DNA of 64,000 nt. Source: Staphylococcus sp. NRL 16/872. GTDB lineage: Bacteria > Bacillota > Bacilli > Staphylococcales > Staphylococcaceae. The position numbers and the translations under genes were made by a program. The notes under the pieces were generated by a model that was given only the letters and a program-made list of their open reading frames with translations, ran no database searches and had not been told where the DNA came from. Shown here one piece after another: positions 1 to 8,368 of the stretch; position 1 is the first letter of the stretch, and every line of letters starts with the position of its first letter. Location of the stretch: assembly GCF_022815905.2 (NCBI RefSeq), contig NZ_CP119327.1, forward strand, positions 434,001-498,000. The letters are read 5' to 3'.

Positions 1-966
1 AACCCAGCACGCCAGATCGCTATTAAGTCTGGTATTCCAGATGCAACGCCAGCAATGACAATTAATGAAGTATGTGGCTCAGGATTAAAAGCCATCATCT
101 TAGGCAAACAATTAATACAATTAGGTGAAGCAAACGTCGTAGCTGTTGGGGGCGTTGAAAGTATGACGAATGCACCACAGCTTATCTTAAAAGAAGGCGA
201 AGAACCTGTTGAAAGCTTTATGCATGACGGATTAACTGATGCTTTTCATTATGTACCAATGGGCGTGACTGCTGAGAACATTGCTGAGAAATACGATATC
301 ACGCGTGAAATGCAAGATGAATTTGCGAATAATTCACAACTTAAAGCAGCTAAAGCAACAGAAGCAGGTAAGTTTGATAACGAAATTATCAGCATGAAAG
401 ATGCTGAAGGGGAAGCGATGACATCAGATGAAGGAGTGCGTCCAAACACAAGCGTAGAGAAACTTGCGACGTTAAAGACTATTTTCAAAGAGAATGGTAC
501 CGTGACTGGTGGAAATGCTTCAAGCATTAATGATGGTTCATCTGCATTAATCTTAATGGAAGAATCATACGCGAAAGAGCATGGTTTCGAAATTCTAGGT
601 ATTATCGGTGATTATGCAGAAGTTGGATGTGATCCACAATTCATGGGTTATGCGCCATTCTATGCCGTTGAAAAGTTATTAGAAAAAACAAATAGCCAAA
701 TTGATAGTGTAGACATCGTAGAAATGACGGAAGCATTTGCAGCTCAAAGTATTCCAGTCAAAGATAATTTACACATTCCTGATGAAAAATTGAACATCTA
801 CGGCGGAGCGATTGCTTTAGGACATCCAATCGGTGCAAGTGGTGCACGTTTAGTTACAACATTAGTGAATGCGCTTGAACAAGAAGATAAACAAACAGGT
901 ATCGCAACTGCTTGTATCGGCGGCGGTTTAGGTATCGCTTTAATGGTTGAAAAAGGAGCGCAGTAA
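1..966 (+). CDS. Acetyl-CoA C-acetyltransferase (thiolase), 5' truncated by window edge
   Basis: The frame is open from base 1, so about 60-70 N-terminal residues lie outside the window; 321 residues remain of the usual 380-395. The product condenses two acetyl-CoA to acetoacetyl-CoA, the first step towards mevalonate. Visible thiolase marks are the nucleophile loop NEVCGSG (Cys near residue 23 of the fragment), the GHPIGASGAR motif with its catalytic His, and the C-terminal CIGGGLG loop with the second catalytic Cys. The stop is two bases before the mvaA start, so the two are almost certainly co-transcribed, which supports a biosynthetic rather than a fatty-acid-degrading role. The role is inferred from family and neighbour. 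Confidence 0.93.
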   Translation, partial: NPARQIAIKSGIPDATPAMTINEVCGSGLKAIILGKQLIQLGEANVVAVGGVESMTNAPQLILKEGEEPVESFMHDGLTDAFHYVPMGVTAENIAEKYDITREMQDEFANNSQLKAAKATEAGKFDNEIISMKDAEGEAMTSDEGVRPNTSVEKLATLKTIFKENGTVTGGNASSINDGSSALILMEESYAKEHGFEILGIIGDYAEVGCDPQFMGYAPFYAVEKLLEKTNSQIDSVDIVEMTEAFAAQSIPVKDNLHIPDEKLNIYGGAIALGHPIGASGARLVTTLVNALEQEDKQTGIATACIGGGLGIALMVEKGAQ

Positions 967-967
967 A

Positions 968-2248
968 ATGAAGAGTTTAGACAAAGCGTTTCGTCATTTA
1001 TCACGTGAAGATAAGTTGAAACAGTTAGTCGAATACGGTTGGTTAAATGACGATAATTATGAAGTATTACGTAACAACCCACTTATTAATGAAGAAGTAG
1101 CCAACAGCTTAATCGAGAATGTGATTGGTCAAGGTACATTACCAGTAGGCTTATTGCCTAGAATCATTGTTGATGATAAAGAATATGTCGTGCCAATGAT
1201 GGTGGAAGAACCTTCAGTTGTTGCGGCAGCAAGCTATGGTGCGAAACTGGTTAACAACACTGGTGGTTTCAAAACAGTTAAGAGTGAGCGCTTGATGATT
1301 GGTCAAATCGTCTTTGATGCTGTTGAAGACACAGAGGCGTTAGCGCAAGACATTAGAAATCTTGAGCCTCAAATTAAACAAATTGCTGATGAAGCTTATC
1401 CATCTATCATTGAACGTGGTGGTGGCTATCGTCGTATTGATATCGACACGTTCCCTGAACAACAGTTGTTATCTTTAAAGGTCTTTGTAGATACGAAAGA
1501 TGCGATGGGTGCAAATATGCTTAATACTATCTTAGAAGCGATTACTGCTCACTTGAAAAATGAGTTCCCAAACCACGACGTGTTAATGAGTATTTTATCG
1601 AACCATGCTACAGCATCTGTTGTACGTGTACAAGGTGAAATCAAAGTCGAAGATCTAAATAGAGGAGAACGTTCAGGTGAAGAAGTAGCCAAACGTATGG
1701 AACGTGCTTCAGTACTAGCACAAGTAGATATTCATCGTGCAGCCACACATAATAAAGGCGTAATGAACGGTATTCATGCCGTAGTGTTAGCGACAGGAAA
1801 TGATACGCGTGGTGCAGAAGCAAGTGCCCATGCGTATGCGAGTCGTGATGGTCAATATCGAGGTATCGCCACATGGGAATACGATGAAGCACGTGGTCGT
1901 CTCGTTGGTACCATTGAAGTACCGATGACTTTAGCGATTGTCGGTGGTGGTACGAAAGTATTGCCAATTGCTAAGGCTTCATTAGATTTATTAAATGTAG
2001 AAACTGCACAAGAGCTTGGACAAGTCGTTGCTGCCGTTGGATTAGCACAAAACTTTTCAGCATGTAGAGCCTTAGTTTCTGAAGGTATTCAAAAAGGCCA
2101 TATGAGCTTACAATATAAATCATTAGCGATTGTCGTAGGTGCACAAGGCGACGAAATTGCAAAGGTAGCAGAGGCTTTAAAACAAGAACCTAAAGCCAAT
2201 ACTGCTGCTGCACAACGCATTTTAGAAGAATTAAGAAAACAATCATAA
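968..2248 (+). CDS. mvaA: Hydroxymethylglutaryl-CoA reductase, class II (degradative-type family)
   Basis: A 426-residue enzyme that reduces HMG-CoA to mevalonate, the committed step of the staphylococcal mevalonate pathway; the S. aureus enzyme is about 425 residues. Visible family motifs are ENVIGQGTLPVGL near residue 51 (active-site Glu), DAMGANMLNT, HNKGVMNGI (Lys263), GNDTRG (Asp279) and QKGHMSLQ (His378), which together give the Glu/Lys/Asp/His set. The start at 968 is chosen over the longer frame from 947 because AAAGGAG sits about 8 bases upstream and the first residues, MKSLDKAFRHL, fit the family. The gene is coupled to the thiolase gene and ends in a strong terminator. No anomalies are seen. 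Confidence 0.96.
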   Translation: MKSLDKAFRHLSREDKLKQLVEYGWLNDDNYEVLRNNPLINEEVANSLIENVIGQGTLPVGLLPRIIVDDKEYVVPMMVEEPSVVAAASYGAKLVNNTGGFKTVKSERLMIGQIVFDAVEDTEALAQDIRNLEPQIKQIADEAYPSIIERGGGYRRIDIDTFPEQQLLSLKVFVDTKDAMGANMLNTILEAITAHLKNEFPNHDVLMSILSNHATASVVRVQGEIKVEDLNRGERSGEEVAKRMERASVLAQVDIHRAATHNKGVMNGIHAVVLATGNDTRGAEASAHAYASRDGQYRGIATWEYDEARGRLVGTIEVPMTLAIVGGGTKVLPIAKASLDLLNVETAQELGQVVAAVGLAQNFSACRALVSEGIQKGHMSLQYKSLAIVVGAQGDEIAKVAEALKQEPKANTAAAQRILEELRKQS

Positions 2249-2257
2249 ACTATAGAT

Positions 2258-2300
2258 AGAGAGTAGGTTTAACATGAGGTTGTTAAACCTACTCTCTTTT
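2258..2300 (+). terminator. Terminator of the thiolase-mvaA unit
   Basis: A 17-bp inverted repeat (AGAGAGTAGGTTTAACA and its complement) with a short loop, followed by TTTTT, begins about 10 bases after the mvaA stop. Confidence 0.9.
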
Positions 2301-2310
2301 TAATTCATAT

Positions 2311-2366
2311 AAAAAATTCCTTAATGATATAAGTGACAGATTGTTACTTACATCATTAAGGAATTC
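2311..2366 (-). terminator. Terminator of the CHAP-domain gene
   Basis: A long inverted repeat (arms AATTCCTTAATGAT...ATCATTAAGGAATT, extended by a partly paired TAAGTRA stretch). Read on the minus strand it is followed by TTTTTT. It lies 28 bases beyond the CHAP gene stop. Confidence 0.85.
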
Positions 2367-2393
2367 TAATATATAGGGTAATTATCGTTAAAT

Positions 2394-2828
2394 TTAATAA
2401 ATGTAATTATAGTTACGTGCAGCCCATTTGCTTAAGTAACGTGTGCCGTAACCAAGACGTACGTTATAGTTATATTCTGATACCAAAATGCTTCCATTAT
2501 TATAAACACGCTCTACAACAGCTACGTGACCATAATATCCTGCAGTTGATTGCATTACTGCGTAGCGACGAGGGATATGACCTGTTCTATAGCCTGAACG
2601 TTGTGCATTGTAATACCAGTTCTTTGCGTTGCCCCATCTATTTGAAACAGGTTTGCCTAATTGTGCACGACGTTGATACGCCCACCAAGTACATTGACCT
2701 CTATTGTAATAGTTATATGAAGCGGCATGAGAGACATGTGTATGTTCAATATTTTGGTACGTGAAAGTTCCAGCGAACATGATTCCAGTAGCTAATAAAA
2801 GACGTGAAAATAATTTTTTGAATTTCAT
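2394..2828 (-). CDS. Secreted CHAP-domain cell-wall amidase/endopeptidase, SsaA-like
   Basis: A 144-residue precursor. Residues 1-36 form a signal peptide with a basic start, a hydrophobic core and an Ala-X-Ala-type end (VSHAA). The rest is a single CHAP domain: catalytic Cys in RGQCTWWAY near residue 46, catalytic His in GHVAVVE near residue 100, and a following Glu/Asn-type residue. CHAP proteins of this size cut peptidoglycan cross-bridges or stem peptides and act outside the membrane. There is no LysM or SH3 targeting domain, as in the short SsaA-like proteins. GAGGAG stands just before the ATG. Such genes are often WalKR targets, but I did not find a convincing direct TGTAAT repeat upstream. 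The exact bond cut is unknown. Confidence 0.92.
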   Translation of the reverse strand: MKFKKLFSRLLLATGIMFAGTFTYQNIEHTHVSHAASYNYYNRGQCTWWAYQRRAQLGKPVSNRWGNAKNWYYNAQRSGYRTGHIPRRYAVMQSTAGYYGHVAVVERVYNNGSILVSEYNYNVRLGYGTRYLSKWAARNYNYIY

Positions 2829-3009
2829 TTTGTTCTCCTCAAAATATAAAATACTTAAAAACTGTATTAATCATATTCGTTAAAAAGGCGTAATACAATA
2901 TAAGAAATCAATTATACAAGTAACTGTAATATGTATGAAATATTCCATTATATTTTGTAACTAATTTTACAAATTTGTGATTTTAATAAAATAAAAGGGG
3001 TATGTTGTT

Positions 3010-3043
3010 AAAGAAAAAAGAAAACGAACGCCCCGAAAGGCGT
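3010..3043 (-). terminator. Terminator of the YozE-like gene
   Basis: On the minus strand, ACGCCT-TTCG-GGGCGT forms a compact stem with a UUCG-type loop followed by a T-rich tail. It lies about 50 bases past the stop of the 71-residue gene. Confidence 0.75.
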
Positions 3044-3093
3044 CCGTCTTCTGAGATGATACTTCCATGAATGTATAATTACATTGTTAGAAA

Positions 3094-3309
3094 TCATACA
3101 TTGGTGAATTGGTTAAAAACAGACAATGCTCTTTTAACAATTGTCACCGGTATGGTTTCTGGACATGGATGTTGTCGAAAATATGACAATATTTCATTTT
3201 GGCTCTTCACTTCTCTAGGGAAATTGTTATCTTGATTAATCCAATTTACCAATTCACCTAATGGTGTGTCATCACCAACAAAATTTTGCATAAATTCGTA
3301 AAAGCTCAA
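3094..3309 (-). CDS. YozE/UPF0346-like small protein
   Basis: A 71-residue soluble protein with the pattern of the YozE SAM-like family: an N-terminal SFYEFMQNFVGDD motif, a central FPREVKSQNEILSYF motif, and a hydrophobic C-terminal helix ending NQFTNV. These proteins fold as small helical bundles; the function is unknown. The start is TTG with GAGGTGAGG immediately upstream, and no better-placed ATG exists. It is followed by its own terminator and is probably monocistronic. It is a divergent member compared with the canonical staphylococcal UPF0346 protein, so the family call is by motif and size. Confidence 0.8.
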   Translation of the reverse strand: MSFYEFMQNFVGDDTPLGELVNWINQDNNFPREVKSQNEILSYFRQHPCPETIPVTIVKRALSVFNQFTNV

Positions 3310-3560
3310 TGCCTCACCTCGATATTCAAATTGAGCCTTAACGATTATAACATTTTTTGAGAAATAAAAATACTAGTGTTTTTAAATGAATATAAACAAA
3401 TAATTTATATATTAATAGTTATTTTTTACGTATATAAAAACATAAGCGTATTTAAAAATTCTCATAGTCCTCCAATATAGATTTTATTTTTCCAAAAAGT
3501 TTAAAAAATATTGGTGTATAATATAATAATAGTAGAAGTAAAAACAAAGAAGGTGAGCAT

Positions 3561-4445
3561 TTGGATATCAAACATATGAAATACTTTATGGAAGTTGTAA
3601 ACCAAGGTGGTATGACAAATGCTTCAAAGTCTTTATATATCGCCCAACCTACCATCAGTAAAGCGATAAAAGATATAGAGAATGAACTCAAAATGACGCT
3701 ATTCGACCGTCAAAAACGATATTTAGTGCTTACTGACGCAGGTAAAGTATTCTATAAAAAATGCGAAGAGATTATTGCGTTGTATGACAATATTCCATAC
3801 GAAATTAATGGATTGCTAGGACTTGAAACAGGTCATATTAACATTGGGCTATCTGCAGTGATGGATATGCAACATTTTATATATATACTAGGTGAGTTTC
3901 ATAAACTCTATCCGAACGTAACATACAATTTAAATGAAAGTGGCGGTAAATCGATTGAAACGCGTTTGATTAATGATCAAATCGATATTGGTATCACCAC
4001 CATTCCTATTAATGAGAACATTTTTGATTATTTATCTTTATATAGTGAAGATTTAAGATTAGTAGTAAGTGATGAACATGAACTTGCGACGCGAGAATCA
4101 GTGACTATGGCGGATTTGAAGAATGAGGACTTCATAATGTTTAATGAAGATTTTTATCTTAACGATAAAATTATTGCAGCTGCTAAAAATTCTGGTTTCA
4201 TACCAAACACAGTCTCAAATGTATCTCAATGGAACTTTATAGAATACTTATTATTAGCACATTTAGGTGTCAGTATTTTACCAGAACATATAGCGAGTAT
4301 GTTGAAAGATAATATCAAAAGTATCAAGATTGAAGATCCAAGTATGCGTTGGGAACTTGGGGCGATTTGGAAGAAAGATAAATTACTCAGTCATGCCACG
4401 TCGAAGTGGATTGAATTTATGAGTCAACGTTTGAAATACGATTGA
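3561..4445 (+). CDS. cidR: LysR-type transcriptional activator of the cid locus
   Basis: 294 residues. The N-terminal winged helix-turn-helix is clear (MKYFMEVVNQGGMTNASKSL...QPTISKAIKDIE, residues about 6-43), followed by the two-lobed LysR effector domain up to the C-terminus. It starts at TTG with AAGGTGAG 5 bases upstream; no nearby ATG has a ribosome site. It lies directly upstream of cidA, cidB and cidC in the same direction, the arrangement of the S. aureus cid region, where CidR activates cidABC in cells making acetate from glucose. A terminator separates it from cidA, so cidABC has its own promoter. The assignment rests on both domain and synteny. Confidence 0.92.
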   Translation: MDIKHMKYFMEVVNQGGMTNASKSLYIAQPTISKAIKDIENELKMTLFDRQKRYLVLTDAGKVFYKKCEEIIALYDNIPYEINGLLGLETGHINIGLSAVMDMQHFIYILGEFHKLYPNVTYNLNESGGKSIETRLINDQIDIGITTIPINENIFDYLSLYSEDLRLVVSDEHELATRESVTMADLKNEDFIMFNEDFYLNDKIIAAAKNSGFIPNTVSNVSQWNFIEYLLLAHLGVSILPEHIASMLKDNIKSIKIEDPSMRWELGAIWKKDKLLSHATSKWIEFMSQRLKYD

Positions 4446-4469
4446 TTATTTGAATAGTTTCGCTTAGGG

Positions 4470-4524
4470 AGTAGGAGAATGAAATCATTTTAATTACTAT
4501 TGATTTCATTAACCTGCTTTTTTA
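4470..4524 (+). terminator. Terminator of cidR
   Basis: AATGAAATCA and TGATTTCATT form the core stem, extended by AGTAGG/CCTGCT, followed by TTTTTT. It isolates cidR from cidABC. Confidence 0.85.
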
Positions 4525-4573
4525 TTTTATTTAAAATTAAAAACAATATCGTACAAAACTGACTACTCCTAAA

Positions 4574-4587
4574 ATAAAACGGTTACA
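4574..4587 (+). promoter_or_regulatory. cre-like site upstream of cidABC
   Basis: ATAAAACGGTTACA matches 12 of 14 positions of the catabolite-responsive element consensus TGWAANCGNTNWCA. It lies about 130 bases before the cidA start. CcpA is known to act with CidR on cidABC in S. aureus, which makes the site plausible. Confidence 0.5.
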
Positions 4588-4716
4588 TAGAAAAAAACTA
4601 TAGTTAATATTCAAAATGAGTATTTTTCTAGCTTTTCAACATAAATTACAATTATGAATGTAGTCTTAAATTTAGCTGTAACAATTTCGACATATTTTAG
4701 TGGAGGTTCGGTCATC

Positions 4717-5109
4717 TTGAAAAAAGCGCTCACAGTTGCACAAATTGTTGTTCAAATTGCCATTATCATAGTCATTAGTTATATAGGAAGTTTACTACAA
4801 GAACTTTTCCACATACCACTTGCTGGAAGTATTGTAGGCATGATTTTGCTATATATCTTATTAGAACTTAAAATAATTCGCATTAACTGGATATCAGAAG
4901 GTGCAGAATTTTTATTATCAACGATGGTCTTTTTCTTTATTCCATCGGTTGTCGGTATTATGGATATCTTTTCTAATATAACTAAGAGCTATATCATCTT
5001 CTTCTTATTAATCATAGTAGGTACAAGTTGCGTCGCCCTTGTTTCAGGTTATATCGCTGAAAAAATGGTGAAACAACCTAAAGCCAAGAAAGGTAATGAG
5101 TTGAGATGA
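4717..5109 (+). CDS. cidA: Holin-like membrane protein CidA
   Basis: 130 residues, an LrgA/CidA family protein. The start is set at TTG 4717, with GGAGG ten bases upstream; this gives [13 protein letters not shown]..., which aligns with the S. aureus CidA start, whereas the longer frame from 4654 adds 21 residues without a ribosome site. Four hydrophobic segments are visible, with the family motifs [24 protein letters not shown] and SGYIAEKM. CidA acts in the membrane, is proposed to be a holin-like effector of lysis, and is linked to metabolite flux through CidC. The last bases overlap cidB by four (ATGA), so the two are translationally coupled. Confidence 0.94.
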   Translation: MKKALTVAQIVVQIAIIIVISYIGSLLQELFHIPLAGSIVGMILLYILLELKIIRINWISEGAEFLLSTMVFFFIPSVVGIMDIFSNITKSYIIFFLLIIVGTSCVALVSGYIAEKMVKQPKAKKGNELR

Positions 5110-5789
5110 TAATTAAAGCAATCCTTATGATATTGTTAACCATCGTTATGTATCTATTGGCAAAAAAATTACAACTTAAATATAACAATCCATTTTTAAA
5201 CCCTGCCTTAATTGGTTCGATTGGTGTGATTATCGTTTTACTCGCTACACATCAAAACTATCATGATTATATGGCTGGTGGTAAATGGATTAACCATTTA
5301 TTAAACGCAACTGTCGTGTGTTTAGCGTATCCACTTTATAAAAATCGACATAAAATCATCGAAAATATGAGTATTATATTTTCAAGCGTAATGGCTGGAG
5401 TCGTACTCAATTTTGTGTTAGTGTTTAGTTCGTTAAAGTTGTTAGGTTACTCTGAAGAAACCATTGTGACAATATTGCCTCGTTCCATCACAGCTGCTGT
5501 AGGGATTGAAGTATCACATGAATTAGGTGGTACAGATACGATTACCGTACTATTTATCATCACTACAGGGCTAATAGGGAGTATGATGGGATCAATGTTA
5601 TTGAAAGTAGGTAATTTTAAAACATCAATCGCAAGAGGCTTAACATACGGTAACGCATCACACGCGTTTGGTACGGCAAAAGCGCTAGAACACGATATTG
5701 AATCTGGCGTATTTAGTTCAATTGGAATGATATTGACTGCTGTTATCAGCTCAATACTTATTCCGATCATGATTATTTTATTTTATTAA
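5106..5789 (+). CDS. cidB: CidB/LrgB family membrane protein
   Basis: 227 residues, close to the 229 of S. aureus CidB. It is almost entirely hydrophobic with about six or seven membrane segments. The LrgB/CidB signature is visible as the [15 protein letters not shown] stretch and the following [13 protein letters not shown] segment, with [12 protein letters not shown] near residue 185. It overlaps cidA by ATGA and precedes cidC by 53 bases with a fresh ribosome site. CidB works with CidA in the membrane; its molecular activity is not settled, and transport of small acids has been suggested for LrgAB relatives. Confidence 0.95.
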   Translation: MIIKAILMILLTIVMYLLAKKLQLKYNNPFLNPALIGSIGVIIVLLATHQNYHDYMAGGKWINHLLNATVVCLAYPLYKNRHKIIENMSIIFSSVMAGVVLNFVLVFSSLKLLGYSEETIVTILPRSITAAVGIEVSHELGGTDTITVLFIITTGLIGSMMGSMLLKVGNFKTSIARGLTYGNASHAFGTAKALEHDIESGVFSSIGMILTAVISSILIPIMIILFY

Positions 5790-5842
5790 TGGGAATATGA
5801 AATAAGTACTCGTATAAGTTAGGAAAGGAGCTATTTGTAAAA

Positions 5843-7582
5843 ATGGCGAAAATTAAAGCAAATGAAGCATTAGTCAAAGCATTAGAAGCATGGAAAATAG
5901 ATCATCTTTATGGTATTCCAGGGGACTCTGTTGACGCAGTAGTAGATAGCTTACGTACAGTAAGAGATTCATTCAAATTCTATCACGTACGTCACGAAGA
6001 AGTAGCAAGTTTAGCAGCTGCTTCATACACTAAAATGACAGGAAAAATCGGGGTAGCATTAAGTATCGGTGGTCCTGGTGTAGTTCACTTATTAAATGGT
6101 ATGTACGATGCAAAAATGGACCGCGTACCTCAATTAATTATTGCTGGACAAACAAACAGCTCATTATTAGGTACTAAAGCGTTCCAAGAAACAAATATTT
6201 CTAAAATGGTTGATGACGTAGCTGTTTATCATCACCAAATTCAAAAAGGCGATAACGTATTCGACGTTGTTAATGATGCAATCCGTACTGCTTATGAAAA
6301 ACGCGGTGTTGCTGTAGTTATCTGTCCTAACGACTTATTAACTCAAAAAATTAAAGATACAACAAATCGTCCAGTAGATACAATGAAACCTAAAGCACCA
6401 TCACCAACATTCCGTAGCATTAAAAAAGCATCTAAATTAATCGATAAAAGTAAAAAACCGGTTATGCTTATCGGCGTAGGTGCACAAAATGCTAAAGAAG
6501 AATTACGTGAATTTATCGAAGCAGCAAAAATTCCAGTCATTCACACATTACCAGCTAAAACAATCATCCCTGATGATCATCCATACAGCATTGGTAACTT
6601 AGGTAAAATCGGTACTAAAACATCTTACCAAACAATTCAAGATGCTGACTTATTAATCATGGCAGGTACAAACTACCCTTACGTAGATTACCTACCTAAG
6701 AAAAATATCAAAGCAATCCAAATTGATACGAACCCAGATGTGATCGGTAAACGTTTCAACATCAACGTAGGTATCGTTGGCGACACTAAAGTTGCTTTCC
6801 ACCAATTAACTGAAAGCATTAGACACGTCCCAACTCGTCCATTCTTAGATAAAACATTACAACGTAAAGCTGTTTGGGATAAATGGATGGAACAAGATAT
6901 GAACAACGAAAGTTCACCAATTCGTCCAGAACGCTTAATGAAATCAATTAGTAAATATAGCGATGACGATGCTGTATTCTCAATTGATGTTGGTACTTCA
7001 ACAGTTTGGTCAACTCGTTACTTAAACTTATCAGTAAATAATAAATTCATTATTTCATCATGGTTAGGTACAATGGGTTGTGGTCTTCCAGGCGCTATCG
7101 CATCTAAAATTGCTTATCCTAAACGTCAAGCAATTTCAATCACTGGTGACGGTGCCTTCCAAATGGTAATGCAAGACTTTGCAACTGCTGTTCAATATGA
7201 CTTACCAATGACAATCTTTGTTATGAATAACAAACAATTATCATTCATTAAATATGAACAACAAGCTGCTGGTGAATTAGAATATGCGATTGATTTCTCT
7301 GATATGGATCACGCTAAATTCGCTGAAGCTGCAGGCGGTAGAGGTTATGTCTTAAAAGATCCTAGCCGTATCGATGAAGTTGTAGAAGCTGCATTAAATG
7401 AAAATGTACCAACTATCGTTGACGTACATGTTGATCCTAATGCTGCACCATTACCAGGTAAAATCGTAAATGAAGAAGCGCTTAACTATGGTAAATGGGC
7501 TTACAGATCAATTACTGAAGATAAAAAATTAGACTTCGAAGAAATTCCACCACTTTCAGTAGCAGCTAAACGTTTCTTATAA
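5843..7582 (+). CDS. cidC: Pyruvate oxidase (pyruvate:menaquinone oxidoreductase)
   Basis: 579 residues, a full-length thiamine-diphosphate enzyme of the POX family. The N-terminal Pyr domain carries VRHEEVASLAAA near residue 53 (cofactor-activating Glu); the central domain binds FAD; the C-terminal PP domain has the ThDP/Mg motif GDGAFQMVMQDF...MNN (about residues 434-462). CidC converts pyruvate to acetate and CO2 at the membrane and passes electrons to menaquinone, feeding overflow acetate. AGGAAAGGAG precedes the ATG. It is the last gene of the cidABC unit and ends in a clear terminator. The codon use is strongly biased, consistent with high expression. Confidence 0.96.
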   Translation: MAKIKANEALVKALEAWKIDHLYGIPGDSVDAVVDSLRTVRDSFKFYHVRHEEVASLAAASYTKMTGKIGVALSIGGPGVVHLLNGMYDAKMDRVPQLIIAGQTNSSLLGTKAFQETNISKMVDDVAVYHHQIQKGDNVFDVVNDAIRTAYEKRGVAVVICPNDLLTQKIKDTTNRPVDTMKPKAPSPTFRSIKKASKLIDKSKKPVMLIGVGAQNAKEELREFIEAAKIPVIHTLPAKTIIPDDHPYSIGNLGKIGTKTSYQTIQDADLLIMAGTNYPYVDYLPKKNIKAIQIDTNPDVIGKRFNINVGIVGDTKVAFHQLTESIRHVPTRPFLDKTLQRKAVWDKWMEQDMNNESSPIRPERLMKSISKYSDDDAVFSIDVGTSTVWSTRYLNLSVNNKFIISSWLGTMGCGLPGAIASKIAYPKRQAISITGDGAFQMVMQDFATAVQYDLPMTIFVMNNKQLSFIKYEQQAAGELEYAIDFSDMDHAKFAEAAGGRGYVLKDPSRIDEVVEAALNENVPTIVDVHVDPNAAPLPGKIVNEEALNYGKWAYRSITEDKKLDFEEIPPLSVAAKRFL

Positions 7583-7596
7583 TATCAATTCTTAAG

Positions 7597-7630
7597 AGAA
7601 GCTTACCTTAACAGGTAAGCTTCTTTTTTA
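7597..7630 (+). terminator. Terminator of cidABC
   Basis: AGAAGCTTACCT-loop-AGGTAAGCTTCT followed by TTTTTT, 15 bases after the cidC stop. Confidence 0.92.
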
Positions 7631-7636
7631 TATACA

Positions 7637-8215
7637 GTAGTTCTTAGATGAATGTTACTCATTTTGTTGCGACGCTTTCTTGCGGGAAAGGCTTAAGCCT
7701 GTAGTCTTATAAAGTCGTTCTTAGATAGATATTCACTCACTTAAGTTGAGACGCTTGCCTAAGGGGCTGGGTCGAGCCTTGGTCTTGTAAAGTAGTTCTT
7801 AGGTAGATATTCACTTGTTTAAGTTGTTACGCTTTCCGGTGGGAAAGGCTCAAGCCTGTAGTCTTGAGGCTCTTTCTTTTCCACCAGGAGTCTTCACAAC
7901 TACACTTCGTAATCTACCTTAGAACTACTTACGCAAGTGTTAGAACACTTACGTTCCTCCCCCAGCTTGCTTTGTTTGTAGACTTTCTATGCGAAAGTCT
8001 TTGTGTTGGGGCCCCGCACTCAACTACGTTTCGTTATCTATCTTAGAACACCTTACACAAGTGCACTCGCACTTGTGTTCAATAAAATGCCAAGAGTCGC
8101 GCAACGACATTCGTTGTTCATCTTAGAACTACTTACGTAAGTGTTGAATACTTACGTTCATTAAAATTAATAGTAATAAAATCACTTTCACCACTTCTGT
8201 TCGTACTTTATCTTA
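7637..8215. repeat. Cluster of interspersed intergenic repeats between cidC and ptsG
   Basis: This gene-free stretch is built of related units. In the left part three copies read GTTCTTAGATAGATATTCACT... with a GTTG-GACGC core. In the right part units of the opposite orientation read ...CTTCGTAATCTACCTTAG followed by AACTACTTACGCAAGTG. The two halves meet at a core (about 7846-7894) that recurs almost unchanged near 58197-58251, and inverted near 58900-58955. Small palindromes such as ACTTACGTAAGT recur at the unit ends. There is no credible coding capacity. The units are shared with the 57.9-58.6 kb and 58.86-59.0 kb regions of this window. Boundaries are approximate. Confidence 0.8.
7963..8015 (+). 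repeat. STAR-like repeat unit
   Basis: The end of this unit, TGTGTTGGGGCCCC (8002-8015), fits the Staphylococcus aureus repeat (STAR) consensus TNTGTTGNGGCCCN at every position. The preceding GACTTTCTATGCGAAAGTC hairpin and the CTTGC...TTTGTAGA lead also look like STAR units. A single copy is embedded in the larger repeat cluster. Confidence 0.7.
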
Positions 8216-8316
8216 AGATTGCTTTTTTAAATATATGAGGATTTAATTTTTTTATGCAATATTTAAGTATTTGTAAGTATAATTTAAAAAAGCGATAAAG
8301 TGGGATGAAAAAAGTA

Positions 8317-8345
8317 TTGAAAACGTTTTATCATGTGTATATAAT
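8317..8345 (+). promoter_or_regulatory. SigA-type promoter of ptsG
   Basis: TTGAAA (8317-8322), a 17-base spacer and TATAAT (8340-8345) form a near-perfect housekeeping promoter. It predicts a transcript start near 8352 and a leader of about 290 bases. Confidence 0.8.
8318..8331 (+). promoter_or_regulatory. cre-like site overlapping the ptsG -35 box
   Basis: TGAAAACGTTTTAT matches 12 of 14 positions of TGWAANCGNTNWCA; both mismatches are at the last two positions. Its position over the -35 box would fit CcpA control of the glucose permease gene. Confidence 0.55.
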
Positions 8346-8368
8346 AAAAATTAATTAATAAAAGAACT

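Noticed and set aside
2829-3000. Possible WalR box upstream of the CHAP gene
   Set aside because: Only single TGTAAT-like hexamers and a TGTAA/TTACA inverted pair are present; the expected direct repeat with a 5-base gap was not found.
5447-5770. Antisense open frame within cidB
   Set aside because: Low-complexity hydrophobic shadow of cidB codons, with no ribosome site.
7864-8046. Short open frame in the intergenic repeat cluster
   Set aside because: It lies wholly in repeat DNA, has no ribosome site, and a similar frame at 58170-58373 arises from the same repeat.
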